Below are positions 23,601 through 33,329 of a DNA stretch of 64,000 nucleotides, piece by piece. The notes beneath the pieces are model-generated. The model was not told the origin of the DNA. It ran no database searches and was given only the letters and a program-made list of their open reading frames with translations. The stretch is from positions 10,810,468 to 10,874,467 of the forward strand of contig CM046847.1 of NCBI GenBank assembly GCA_025618425.1. Reading direction: 5' to 3'. The translations under genes were made by a program, and so were the position numbers. Origin of the DNA: Heliocidaris tuberculata. Taxonomy: Eukaryota; Echinodermata; Echinoidea; Camarodonta; Echinometridae. The stretch's first letter is position 1; every line of letters begins with the position of its first letter.

Positions 23601-25809
23601 GCGTAGCTAGAGTCGAAGTAGAGGCGTGTGGCTGTATCCTCAGGCCTGGTGAGTGTATACAGCCACACGCGTGTGTCTCTACCTTACGGCCACACGCGTG
23701 TGGCTGTATACACCATGTACACTGCCATGTTATTTTATGATCATTATTTTAAAACCAATGTAAAAAAAAAATCACGTTTGTGGAGCTAAATCAAAATATG
23801 ATAGCAGATGGAAGAATTTGAAAATGCAAAAGCACTTGCGAAAAAAAAAAACACTGATCAAAACTCTACAGAAATAAAAATACAACTCACAACAGAGCTA
23901 GCTATTTGAGAGAAACAGTTGCAGCGTACTGACGCATGTGTAGCCCACTCGTGCTTCGGAACCATTCGGTTCCACTTGAGATCACGTACCCCTGCTGAAT
24001 GTGCAGCCTGCTGTAATAGTCCTAACCAAAACATAATAAATATCAAGGTAAAATTGGAACATCACTTACCAATACGTTGCCTTGGGTTCTACTCTTGAAT
24101 TTGATGTAAAGTTTCTGCACCCCGGTATTGAAAAAGCTGAATTTTGGAGCTTGAAAGTTGTTTGCTGTGACTGGGCTGAGGTAACAGTTGATTGTACCGT
24201 TTTTATGTATTTTGCTGCCCTCTTGTGCCCGATATAGAAGATTACTTTTGGGGGTTCCGTGGTATGAGCCGCCGTTTGTAAATTTATCATTTAGACAATT
24301 TTTTTTTATATAATTCAATAATTTACCTTGTCAAATAATTATTCGTATGAAAATGTCATAGAATGAGTAAAAAAAATCCCAACAGATCATGCTTAGTTAC
24401 AACAATAGTTTATTTACAGATCCACAAATTTTTCAGCCTCTCCCTCTCCCTCTCCCTCTCCCTTTATCAATTAAGTGGAAAAACATATACAAATGATATA
24501 TGGCATGGGGTCCTAAAGCTACGCAGGTCCTAAAGCTACGCACCCCGCAAATACGCGCATTGCGACGCATTCATTGCGCCAAACTTTTGGTGTGACTGAG
24601 CAACGAGAATATCATTTATGTTTGCCAAAAAGAATGAGTAATTTCCCTCTATTTTTGAGATTATTATCACTATTTGGAAATCGGGGTAAAATTTACATCA
24701 GTCAGCTTCAAATTCAACATTTGCATTCATTTATTACATGTGCGTAGCTTTAGGACCCTTTCATTTTGTGAACAAAATTTAACACGGGCATCAACATCGT
24801 CTTGATAATGAATGTTATTGACATTCGTCCGTCGTAATTTTCTCAGCGATCTAACTTCAGAATATGTAGAACCAAGATATTTATAGAAATTCGCATAAAC
24901 CCCTGACTAAAATGACTTTTTAGCGGCTGGAAACAAAGTGCGTAGCTTTAGGTCCCCCCATCATACAGTTTCTTTAAAAAATATAACTTCACAAACGGCG
25001 CCTCATAACGACAAGGGTTGGCAGTATTTTTTCCCCGTCCGCTTTTCCTATCACAACCACCATACCACCGAAAATGCTCCGAGGCCAGAGACGACTTGCT
25101 TTGGTGGTAAGATTTGTCTTTTTTATCATTAAGTTTGAAAAATTAATGATAATTTTACCAGCTAGACCTAGCTTCAATACCTAGTCACCCCTCCGGAGTA
25201 AATAATTTACTTCATGGTGAGGTAAAAGAGCGTGAGTTAGGTGAAACTTAGTTTCAACGTACCCGTAATGTAAGAGGAGTACGAGGTTATAATCATAACC
25301 TAGTACATTGGATGAGTGGTGTAGCCTGGAAGGCTCTTTGAAGAGTAAAAAAAAAAAAAGCTGACGCTACTCTTCACAGAGCCTAGTTTTTAATCTCGCT
25401 CTGCAATAATAGCAGCCATTTTAGAGTCTAAACCTCTTGACTTTGAAAATCACCTTTACCGTCATGACCGTCATGACCATGATGACCGTGAGCCAGCTTC
25501 TCTCATCTCCTCTTCACCATAGCTTTAGAATATTAAAACCTCATTTTTTTCTGCTACTGGCCGCGATTGAGTTCATTATTATGTCATGAGTGGCATACAA
25601 ACCTGAGAATTATCTGATGAAACTAGCTGTATTGTTTGGTCCAAATTCTGTGGAATGATTGTATCGTAACAAACATGCACAACAGCAATGCCAGTGGATC
25701 TGCCGACGCCGTCTACGCTTGCCAGTTCCGATACCAGCCTGCATAAAGATGTCTTTCCCGAAGCTGGTAGACCACACATTGCACAGATACATAATTTAGT
25801 AGATGCCAT
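17438..25809 (-). CDS. PSTK: L-seryl-tRNA(Sec) kinase, six exons, complete
   Basis: PSTK phosphorylates the serine on Ser-tRNA(Sec), making the O-phosphoseryl-tRNA that SepSecS converts to selenocysteinyl-tRNA. Six minus-strand exons join without a frame break: 25809-25603, 21701-21389, 20316-20115, 19578-19500, 18311-18218, 17619-17438 (1077 nt, 358 residues; human PSTK is about 348). The P-loop GLPASGKT is at residues 13-20. The family string LLLMDDNMFYRSMRYNLFQL covers about 151-170, an Arg/Lys-rich lid lies near 193-198, KAPWEANSF near 221-229, and a helical C-terminus follows. Splice phases are 0, 1, 2, 0, 1, each matched by the next exon. All donors start GT and all acceptors end AG. 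Introns hold several transposons. The first ATG in frame at 25809 was chosen because the P-loop follows twelve residues later, as in the family. Confidence 0.9.
18218..18311 (-). CDS. PSTK: PSTK exon 5
   Basis: 94 bases after TTTACTGTAG, phase 0 in and phase 1 out (AAAAG|GTCTGG). Encodes LLHQADQVLRKCISEMM, which lines up with the human helix L-H-K-T-D-Q-T-L-R-R-I-V. Confidence 0.82.
18455..18864. mobile_element. hAT-type MITE in PSTK intron 4
   Basis: A 410-bp element bounded by TAGTGCTGCAGCT and AGCTACAGCACTT, which are inverted and match the hAT-like terminus at 9321. It is flanked by the 8-bp duplication TATTCAGT at 18447-18454 and 18865-18872, the size expected for hAT. Subterminal blocks of the type GAGTCTGGTTC/GAGTTTGAGACTGG repeat inside. 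There is no coding capacity. Confidence 0.82.
19004..19377. mobile_element. TTAA-flanked MITE, family 1 copy A
   Basis: A 374-bp element between TTAA at 19000-19003 and 19378-19381. The whole sequence is shared with the element at 40954-41481, whose ends (AGAGAAAGTTGAGTT) are better preserved. The TTAA target suggests piggyBac-type mobilisation. Confidence 0.72.
19500..19578 (-). CDS. PSTK: PSTK exon 4 (short)
   Basis: 79 bases after GATTTACAG. The phase match on both sides (2 in, 0 out) is the main support. Encodes a variable linker with SSFSSPVPPLVEEDQEVK before the donor AAAG|GTCAGT. This is the least conserved exon and the one most in need of transcript support. Confidence 0.7.
20115..20316 (-). 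CDS. PSTK: PSTK exon 3
   Basis: Follows TTTCTTGTACAG; the first two bases complete a Tyr codon, giving KYSTGFCQI across the junction. Encodes the lid-like RNARRKNGIPEETI and the conserved PDASKAPWEANSF. Ends ATTCT|GTAAGT in phase 2. Confidence 0.88.
20761..20992. mobile_element. Inverted-repeat MITE in PSTK intron 2
   Basis: A ~230-bp element starting TAGACCTGTTCACAAA and ending TTTGTGAACAGGTCTA. The internal body (CTAGTAACGAGATATTCCATT, then TTGTCAAGAACAACCTTTG) is shared with 31012-31246. The ends are AT-rich and flanked by A/T, so the exact target duplication is unclear. Confidence 0.7.
21389..21701 (-). CDS. PSTK: PSTK exon 2
   Basis: Starts after GGACACATCAG in phase 0 with KHSLWKEYRHQILECL, the family's W-K-x-Y-R helix. 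Ends inside the codon after LFQLARK at AAGT|GTGAGT. The DDNMFYRSMRY motif near its end is the most diagnostic PSTK sequence in the gene. Confidence 0.9.
22617..22760 (-). repeat. Repeat unit related to 59040-59470, opposite orientation
   Basis: The reverse complement contains CTGTAATCACAATAACTTTC, TATGGATTTGAGATAGAATC and later GTTCAAAAGGTCAATGAACT, closely matching the units at 59040-59200. This is a single dispersed copy inside PSTK intron 1. Confidence 0.65.
23194..23726. mobile_element. Foldback element, 533-bp near-perfect palindrome, 9-bp target duplication
   Basis: Nearly the whole element is two complementary arms of about 250 bases meeting near 23440. It starts GGCAGTG and ends CACTGCC. 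Direct repeats of ATGTTATTT lie at 23185-23193 and 23727-23735. Within each arm CCACACGCGTGTGGCTGTAT is itself palindromic and repeated near the ends. The long terminal inverted repeats and 9-bp duplication fit a Mutator-like or foldback non-autonomous element. It sits in PSTK intron 1 and would form a strong hairpin in the pre-mRNA. Confidence 0.82.
24419..24470. repeat. (CTCTCC)n simple repeat
   Basis: CCTCTCCCTCTCCCTCTCC-type short tandem repeat in PSTK intron 1. Confidence 0.7.
24506..24960. mobile_element. Inverted-terminal element with repeated TCCTAAAGCTACGCA motif
   Basis: The left end has two direct copies of TCCTAAAGCTACGCA (24511-24525 and 24528-24542). The right end finishes GTGCGTAGCTTTAGGTCCC, and another inverted copy lies inside at 24741-24755. 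The outer ends are TGGGGTCC and GGTCCCCCCA. A target duplication is not clear. About 455 bp, non-coding. Confidence 0.6.
25603..25809 (-). CDS. PSTK: PSTK exon 1 (P-loop)
   Basis: 69 codons, from ATG to the donor CTCAG|GTTTGT, phase 0. Contains CGLPASGKTSLCRLV, the ATP-binding P-loop, then a Ser/Gly-rich stretch and IAVVHVCYDTIIP, where the family has its Walker-B-like strand and conserved Asp (Y-D-D/T). Confidence 0.88.
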
Positions 25810-26097
25810 TTCTCAAGCTAAGTCTGAATATTACTTGAATATTGACCGAAATGAGTACTAAAGTAAAAGCCACATGTTTTAGTAGGCACTCCCCGGATCC
25901 TTCTTCTACGTGTATGTCCCCAGGGGCTCGATCGAGTACCGTAGGCCTATGTATAATACGGTTAGTTCGTCGAATTGTGCTATGGAATGCTATGTGTAAG
26001 ATTAGACCCGTTTACTAATTTTAGGAATTGAATTGAACTGAATTGACTTTAAACATCATTGACATAGTATATCAATATTTTGTTTCAACAAGACAAC
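25810..26097. promoter_or_regulatory. PSTK upstream region
   Basis: Sequence immediately 5' of the PSTK start codon on the minus strand. I see no convincing TATA box. 25895-26000 is richer in C, G and CpG than its neighbours. At 26026-26046 lies AATTGAATTGAACTGAATTG, a LINE 3'-tail-like microsatellite. Promoter assignment rests only on position. Confidence 0.3.
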
Positions 26098-26468
26098 TAG
26101 AGAGAAAAGATATAAAAATAACAAAATATGTAAACATATCAGAGTATGTTAATGATATTTGATTCGTATATACATGTACACAGATTGATATGATATAACT
26201 CATTTTAGAATTCACCCCTTAATGGTATGATACCTTTGTGTAATTTGCTAGACTGAATATGACATATTCGTTATCTAAATGAATGAGAGAGAAAAGATAA
26301 TAACAACTTATGTACATTTCAAATATTAGTGGGTTAATAATTTTTTATTCGTATACATGTACACAGATTGATATGATATAACTCATTTTAGAATTCACCC
26401 CCTTAATGGTAAGATATCTTTATGTAATTTGCTAGACTGAGACATATTCGTTATCTAATTTCATTAAG
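26098..26468. repeat. Tandem duplication, ~185-bp unit, two copies
   Basis: Both units contain CGTATACATGTACACAGATTG-type sequence, then TGATATGATATAACTCATTT, TAGAATTCACCCC and GTAATTTGCTAGACTGA, ending GACATATTCGTTATCTAA. Small indels separate them. Confidence 0.75.
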
Positions 26469-26734
26469 AATATGATCATTTTTGTTTTGCTCTAAGAAAA
26501 GCGAAATTTATGTATACTTGTTGAACAAAAGTTCCTCTTGACGACTCTAAAGCTTACCAGAGGCTTGTCCGACATAGCAACAACTAAGTATGCAAAATGA
26601 TTCCATCCATAGAGATCATCATGTTTCCACTATAAGCAGTATTTCAGCAATATAAGTGCAATACTTACTATGTCATGATGATTGTCATTCGATTCATTTT
26701 TCGCTCGTTATGTATTTTTGTTCTTATACTCACT

Positions 26735-26874
26735 TCCTCCTTCCTCTTCTCTCTTTGATCTCTCTCTCTTCCTCTTTCCCTTTTTCTTTCCCTCCCCTTC
26801 CCCTCTCTCTTTATCTCTCTCTAGCTGCTCTCTCTGTCTCCCCCTTTCTCTCTTCTCTCTCAGTCTATTCCTTC

Positions 26875-26924
<50 letters not shown>

Positions 26925-26965
26925 GTCTCTTTTCTGTATGTCTCTTCTTCTCTATCTCTCAATGG
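26735..26965. repeat. Pyrimidine-rich tract with (CT)n
   Basis: About 230 bases of C and T ending in an uninterrupted (CT)n run near 26880-26920. Long Ser/Leu frames across it are artefacts of composition. Confidence 0.8.
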
Positions 26966-27584
26966 ATGATGATTTTCAGTACAACATTGACCAAACTCAC
27001 TATATATGCCACTCTTACTGTAACCAATGATACATGTTTCCAAAGACTTTCAAATTCCTCTATGTGCAATATGCTAAATTTTAATTCAATATGTTACATT
27101 TAAATTTCGCATTTAAATTTCACTGTACTCACGTCACACTTGTGATCAATATCAGCATACTGCCATGACTCCATTTTTTCAATTTTTAAAAATTTTTAAA
27201 TTTTTAAATTGTCAAATTTTAAGTATTAATGAATATGCCTGAACTTTTATTGCTTAATATTAATTGCTGTTTATATGTAATACTTAATCACTTTCATTTA
27301 TCTCTTTGCTCTTTATTTGTTTATTACTATTGCATATGTGGTAGGCCTTTCTATATTACATTCTCTTGACATAGTAATTTATTTCTTTTGCCTCTTTATT
27401 TTTCATGCTTTTGATTTAATATATATATACATGTATATTTATTTTGATACATATATTTTCCATTCTGTATGTTTGTATATGCATTTGAATATTGTTTTTT
27501 TTTTTTTTATAATAATTGAATATATGACATGTCTGTAAACTCACATTGTTAGTCTTCGGAATTTTGGCTGAGATCAAATAAAAC

Positions 27585-27605
27585 CGAATTGAATTTGAAT
27601 TCAAT
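27585..27605 (+). repeat. LINE 3'-tail-like microsatellite
   Basis: AATAAAACCGAATTGAATTT followed by GAATTCAATAAAG. It resembles the AATTGAATTG tails at 26026, 29857 and (inverted) 37838, each at the edge of LINE-like AT-rich sequence. Confidence 0.4.
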
Positions 27606-27770
27606 AAAGCATTATGCATAGCAGGTGCACTAAATAGTTGGTAACTAAGGATTCTGGAGAGAAACAGGCATAAATTGAATCTGTTGGTACACACGTCGAA
27701 GATTATTTTTGAGAATAATGCCGTGATGGCTAGCGGGGTTCACACCACAGAACTCCTTGTCAATATTATA

Positions 27771-27930
27771 TGTAAACACTCCCATTGTCCATCTGTGCCT
27801 GTTTGACAAGGCATAATAGAACGCTTGCAAAGTATTTGTGTAATTAACACATGCAATGGTAAATTTCAGCCTGGCAGCCACATAGCCCAGATTGTCAAAC
27901 AGGTGCAGATGGACAATTGGTGTGTTTACA
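27771..27930. repeat. Inverted repeat, 39-bp arms
   Basis: Arms at 27771-27809 and 27892-27930 are complementary with few mismatches (core TTGTCCATCTG...CTGTTTGACAA). The ~80-base spacer has no recognisable content. Probably the centre of a degraded palindromic MITE. Confidence 0.6.
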
Positions 27931-28429
27931 TAATCCTAACAATATCATTTGATACTTTTGAGAAAGCAATACAATTTTCACAATGTAATAAATTATTATT
28001 GAAGTGATCATTTGATACCAAATTGCACCACAAGAACGTTACAATACTCAAGATTGTACTTAATATGTAAATTTGATCTGAATTGAATAACACACATTGG
28101 ATTTATTGAGGTTATAATGCAAAAATAAAAGTGGGTTTTCTCTACATCCAGAGCATTTTGGGCAGCAAAGCTTGGTTTAGGGGCACTTTGGTGGGGTTTT
28201 TTCAGGGGCCTGTTACACCCCCTTCCCGATAAAAATTTTTGTCAGTTTTTATATTTTTGTAATGTACATCCATACCTCTTCCTTCTGACGAAATTTGGTC
28301 CATGGGCCTTGAGGGGAAAAAATTCCCCCAATTTTTAGGGGCGGTCTGACAACCCATCCCGACGGAAAATTTTGTCAGTTTTTGTGTTTTGGTAATGTAT
28401 AGTCATGATCGATAAAAAGCGGTCCTGTA

Positions 28430-29330
28430 GAGTTGATTGAAAGAATCCTTAATTGCATTATGTATGCAGACGATATTGTCCGTTTTTCAACTTCCAAAAA
28501 AAGGAGTGGAACATTGTTTGGACCAATTGAGTGAGTACTGCAAGCAATGGAAGCTGGAAATTAATTATACTAAAACCAAAATTATGGTGTGTAATAATAA
28601 TTCAAAGAATTTAATAAAAGAAAACTGTTGGATGAATGGGCATATTCTTGAGAATGTAAAAGAATTCAAATATCTCGGGATTGTAGTATGCAGTAATGGT
28701 TTGTTTAAGCAAGCTACAAAATATTTAACCGATAAATGAAGAAAAACCCTTTTTTTTATTAATTTACAAATCGTTTGGCAAAATATACTCCTATAACACT
28801 AAAATTGCTACACGCTGCTTTGATAGTATGATAAAACCTATTTTAGTATATATCGGATCGGAAATATGGGGTAGTACAATGGTCTGCAGTAAGCTCTTCT
28901 CAGAACAAGTAAACAAAACAAAACTATATTTTCAAATAGAATTTCGAAAGAATCCATCTTCAATGGTGTAAACATATGCTTGGTATAAATCGCAAAAGTA
29001 GTAATGTCTGCGTTATTACTGAACTTGGAAGATATCCTCTTATCATTGAGGTTTTAATTAACACTCTTAATTAAGAATGGGTGATATTGATCAAGATACT
29101 TATTGTATGATAGTTATATTGAAAACAAATGACTCTATGAAATCAAAGAACATTGCTGGTTAAGAAACATAAATATTTTTAGATACTGTAGACATCTGTA
29201 ATGATATAGAAATGTGTGAACCAGATGATGTACAAATGACGCAATGCTGAGACTGTGTTCAAACACCTTTCAGAACTGGGTTTTTCATCTTTATAAGATG
29301 TTATTGATCACCATGCAGCCTCACAGATCT
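28430..29330 (+). pseudogene. LINE reverse transcriptase fragment with YADD box, frameshifted
   Basis: MYADDIVRFSTSK lies at 28459-28497 and holds the catalytic Y-A-D-D (28462-28473). An A-run near 28495-28502 shifts the frame to KKGVEHCLDQLSEYC, then WKLEINYTKTKIMV and EFKYLGIV, typical of the palm-thumb region of CR1/Jockey-like polymerases. After a stop at 28737-28739 decayed frames continue with MLGINRKSSNVCV and ITELGRYPL, the family's L-G-x-N-x-x-S-S-N ... E-L-G-R-x-P-L motif. No endonuclease part is present, as expected for a 5'-truncated LINE. Confidence 0.7.
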
Positions 29331-29856
29331 TAAAAAATTGCTCGCTCGCTTCGCTCGCTCACACATTAATATGTAGTTTCCCATGGAAGCTAAAAAATTG
29401 TATGATATCGGATTATAGTTCATGATGCCTTGCTTGTTTATTATGCTCGATTACTATCATTCTAACCTGTTTCCAGTATCTTTTTTGTAAGAATGCCTGT
29501 GAATATTTCGATATTTTACTCTCACCGTATATCTTGCCACTGTATTATCTATGCATGCCATGCAACTCCATTATGATTATTACTATGTTGCAGTCCTCTT
29601 CCTTTCCCTCTACTCCAAGTTCCCTATCCTCTTCTCTCCCTCTGCACTGTCTGTCTGTCTCTTTCTTCTTTTCCTGTATCAAATTATACTGTATTTGTAA
29701 ATTCAGGCGTACCCGCTACAAGCATCTGGCTTATTGGGCATGCGTCTTCTTCCCTGTAACTTTGCAAGTTCTTGATTGTATACTGATATTACTTTATATG
29801 CACGTAAATGGTACTATTTGAAATCAGTTGTCAAAATCAGTATAAGAAAATAAATG

Positions 29857-29882
29857 TTAAATTGAATTGAATTGAATTGAAT
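29857..29882 (+). repeat. (AATTG)n LINE 3' tail
   Basis: AAATTGAATTGAATTGAATT microsatellite, downstream of the reverse transcriptase remnant in the same orientation. It probably marks the 3' end of a LINE of that family. Confidence 0.5.
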
Positions 29883-30174
29883 AGGTGACCAAACCCAACT
29901 GCAAACTTTGATGCTTAAGTAAATTATGCTAGAGCATGTAAGAGAGAAACATAATTGAAATCCCTAAATGTAATCACAATGTAGGGTATATATGACAATG
30001 TTTAGAGATGGTATATTGTTCCCGTTTTAGGTACCCCCTTTTTCCAGAAATAGCCCGTATCGGTGCCCCCAAACTTTGGAAATTTTCCCTCAATATTGCG
30101 TTCATACCCCCACTCCTTGAACCGGATTTACGCCGGTGATATCATGGCCCTCACAAAATACCAGCGAATATACG

Positions 30175-30415
30175 TTTTTGTGAAGAATGCAGTATGCAAA
30201 CAGGAGGAGACGAATTCCATTATGTCATGCAGTGTGATAAATTTATAATAAGACGAGAACTGTTTTTTGATAATCTTTAAGCACTCAGTGATAACTTTGA
30301 AAACGTAAAAAGTTTGGAGAGATTCATATTGATGATGTCACTCAAAGAAGACGCTCTCATAAAAGAATTTGCCATTTTTATGCGATATACTATTGATCAA
30401 CGTGGTAACCTTTGA
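30175..30415 (+). pseudogene. LINE ORF2 C-terminal fragment
   Basis: One frame contains CSMQTGGDEFHYVMQCDKF, then IIRRELFFDNL; after a stop, FENVKSLERFILMMSLKED, then LIKEFAIFMRY. This is the cysteine/histidine C-terminal module of CR1-like LINE polymerases (C-x-x-C ... D-E-x-H-x-x-x-x-C) with its following helices, up to the natural end near 30413. It may be the missing 3' part of the copy at 28430 or a separate insertion. Confidence 0.6.
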
Positions 30416-31011
30416 ATTGTTTATTATTAGGAATATCTATATGTAGTGTATAAGCATGATAAGTATATGTATATAATTTTTTAATGGCTCTTTTTCTCAT
30501 CACCTTACACAACTTGTACATAATTTGATTTATATTTCATCAAAGAGCATGTATGGCTGATGAATTATGAGTATTTTGTTTTTGTTTTTGTTTATATGTT
30601 TTGAATGCTATACTCACGATATATTGTTATGTTTTTTTTATTATTATACTGTTCTGATTATTGATGTTATATTCGAACAAAATATTGATGGATATGTCAT
30701 TGTAGTTCAATGAATAAATATGCACCTTCCTTTTTGTGAATGACATGGATGGTCTGTGTAACTTTAAGGGGTCAAATCTCATATGTAAAATGGGGTGATT
30801 ATTTCGGGACAGGCTCCGGGCCTGTAGAGTCAATCGAAGGACGGAGGGCTAGGGGCATTAATATTTCTGGTACTTCTTGAGCCCGGCCGCCGAGGGGTCA
30901 TTTGACGTTATTTTGCGCGTCATGAAAGCGTGATATCGTTTAAAAAGTGGTTGCGAAATGAACAATGCAAACAATACTTTTAATAACTGGTGTACCGGTA
31001 CGGTATGGGCT

Positions 31012-31246
31012 AATAGACCGCTTCTGTAATGTATACAAATTTATGCACATGATTCTTTGAGCGCCTAGTGACGAGCTATTCCATTAACCTGCTTTTTATA
31101 AATGAGCCTCAATGCTTGGAATCCAGTTTGCATACATTATCTGTTGCTATGTCCGGCAAGTCTCCGGCAAGCTTTCAGGTTATCAAGAACAACCTTTGTT
31201 TGAAAGGTATGTATAAAATTTATATACATTACCGAAGCGGTCTATT
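31012..31246. mobile_element. Inverted-repeat MITE, second copy of the 20761 family
   Basis: Ends AATAGACCGCTTCTGTAATG and CATTACCGAAGCGGTCTATT are inverted repeats. The body matches 20761-20992 (ATTCCATTAACCTG, TGGAATCCAGTTTGCATACA, CAAGCTTTCAGGTTATCAAG). The terminal bases differ between copies (GACCTGTTCAC versus GACCGCTTC), so these are two subfamilies with a shared core. Confidence 0.7.
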
Positions 31247-31691
31247 GCCTTCACAGGCTTAATTAGCGCAGATCGATACTGACGCAATCGTAATGACGGT
31301 GTGTGAGCCAGACTTTAGGATGTCTATGCTTTTATTTAGTTCACAACCGGCGTCTCATACTCCAGAAAATTTATTGAATTCAATCGAATAGCGATCAACT
31401 TATCATTCTTCCGCGAAGCGAAGCCGAAGACCACCTCTAGAAATAGGGGACGTGACTGATAACTTTAGATTTTTAGGTATGTATCAGTGATTTTCATTAT
31501 AATATCATAGATAGAATCACATAAGATATGGAAATCGTTGTTACAGAAACGTTCAAAGGCAGCCCAAGTTCAAGTCAACTGTCAAGTGTGTTCAATGCCG
31601 TCTGCTATGACTGTAGGCCTAATCAAAGTGCAGTTGACATCATTTCTCAGCGGAGCCGGACCCAGCGCGCTGCTGCTGGGCTAAGGCGGGG

Positions 31692-31735
31692 CTAACTCCA
31701 GGGAGCTCCGCCGCCGCGGAGCTCCCTGGAGTTAG
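31692..31735. repeat. GC-rich perfect hairpin, 20-bp arms, 4-base loop
   Basis: CTAACTCCAGGGAGCTCCGC at 31692-31711 is the exact reverse complement of 31716-31735. It lies in a short GC-rich island (31645-31745) surrounded by AT-rich DNA. It resembles neither a bacterial terminator in context nor a known RNA that I recognise. Confidence 0.75.
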
Positions 31736-31939
31736 GGCGGGCCAAGACTGTGTTGTACTCAAATAAAAATCTAACAGATTGAGAATACAGTCCTGTTAAC
31801 CTTCTTGAGAATCAAAGTTTGATGGCATTCATGAATAGCGAGGGATAAGTCTATCCCTGCATTTTTAAAACGCTTAATTTTAAACGGACTTTAATGTTAA
31901 TTAAAACTTTTTTGTTTTTGTTTTTGTTTCTTTTGCAAA

Positions 31940-31976
31940 AAGAGATAGAAAGAGAAAGAGAGAGAGAGAGAAAGAT
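31940..31976. repeat. (GA)n simple repeat
   Basis: AGAGATAGAAAGAGAAAGAG followed by AGAGAGAGAG. Confidence 0.7.
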
Positions 31977-32169
31977 TTTAAATGCTCATTAGATCTAGGT
32001 CTAGGTCATGTGTATAAACTTATACAACAGTGAATTGAAAAAAAAAATCAAGTTTTATTAGATCTAATTGGTTTGATTTACCATAGGCTGACTTGGTTTG
32101 TAATTAATTTTGGTTTTTAAATACATGATTCCACATAGTTGTTTTTTACAAATCTTACTCTACCATCTC

Positions 32170-32285
32170 ACCCTCCTCCTCTGTCACCCCCTTTCTTTTT
32201 CTCTCTCACCCCCTTTCTTTTTCTCTCTCTCTCTCTCTCTCTTTCCCTCCCCCTCCCTCTTTCTCTCCCCTCCTCTCCCTTCCTC
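32170..32285. repeat. Pyrimidine-rich tract
   Basis: CCCCCTTTCTTTTTCTCTCT-type sequence, with CACCCCCTTTCTTTTTCTCT repeated twice in tandem. Open frames through it are compositional. Confidence 0.75.
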
Positions 32286-32336
32286 TACATCCATAAAAAG
32301 TTACATGTCAATTTTTTTAGTTCAAACTTCCATTAA

Positions 32337-32730
32337 GCCAAAAAAAAAAAAATTGTTTGGTTGTCCTCCAGTGACATTTTTTAAAAAGAGGGTTGGTCGG
32401 TCGGATTTTTTTTTTTTTTTTTTTTTTTTTACAATATTTCAATATTTTCAAAGTTTCAATATTTAACGTTTTTACATGGTATTTACATTTATTAATTATC
32501 ACCCAGAAACATAAAAGAGTTGTTATTTCTCTTTTTAAGTCTCTTTTTAAGACTTTTTAAGTCTTGTATATTAAACAATTTATGTAATACAAACTGTTGT
32601 TGAAATTAATTTCACTTTTCCACGTAAGTTTTGCCGTGGTTGGGTTTTGGGAAAAAAAAAAAAAAATGGGTCGGCCCCATTTCAGAGGGTCGGTCGGTCG
32701 AGGACAACCAAACAATTTTTTTTTTTTGGC
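32337..32730. mobile_element. MITE with A-tract terminal inverted repeats
   Basis: Starts GCC followed by a long A run, then TTGTTTGGTTGTCCTC. Ends GAGGACAACCAAACAA, a long T run and GGC. Each arm also has a GGTCGGTCGG block next to a homopolymer (T run on the left, A run on the right). About 394 bp. I could not fix a target duplication. Confidence 0.68.
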
Positions 32731-33329
32731 CTTAGTCTGCTTCTTTGATTTTTCTGCTTTCATTCTTAGCAACTTGCTATTAAGGTTGCCCTTTATGTTC
32801 CCTTGTCCTGCAATTTCCACCTTTGAGTATGATAAGCAATTTGTAACAAATGAATGTTTATAAAAAAATTAAGTCACTATTTTTGTCATCAGTGCATTAT
32901 CTGATCTAAAAAGATAAATGGCCCATTATAAGTGCTTTACTGTACTGAATAAGCCATTTTCAGAAAATCTGTAAACTACTGTATTATTCCCATTGACATA
33001 TCACAGGATAATCTAAGGGTTACATCATGAAGATTTTTTTTTTTATAATGCTTTAAGAAAACCTAGAAAAAATGTGAATGTAAAACTTTTTTTTGAAAAG
33101 TAAGTGTCTTTATCAAAACCCTGCCCTTGCCCTAACAGCATGGCATACATACATGTAACAAAATTAACTGCATTTGAATAAACAGTGTGGCTTACTTTGT
33201 CATGCATGCTGTGCAATTCAATTGGAGTAAAGGGTCTTAACACTATAATGTATCCCCCTATTAGTGCATGATTGACAGTTTGACAGCCATAGTGAATCTT
33301 GCAGTCAAAGTTATGATCTCCTGTCTTAA

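Noticed and set aside
26656..27043. Long frames on both strands (124 and 111 codons)
   Set aside because: They read through a pyrimidine/(CT)n tract and are Ser/Leu or Arg/Glu polymers without domains.
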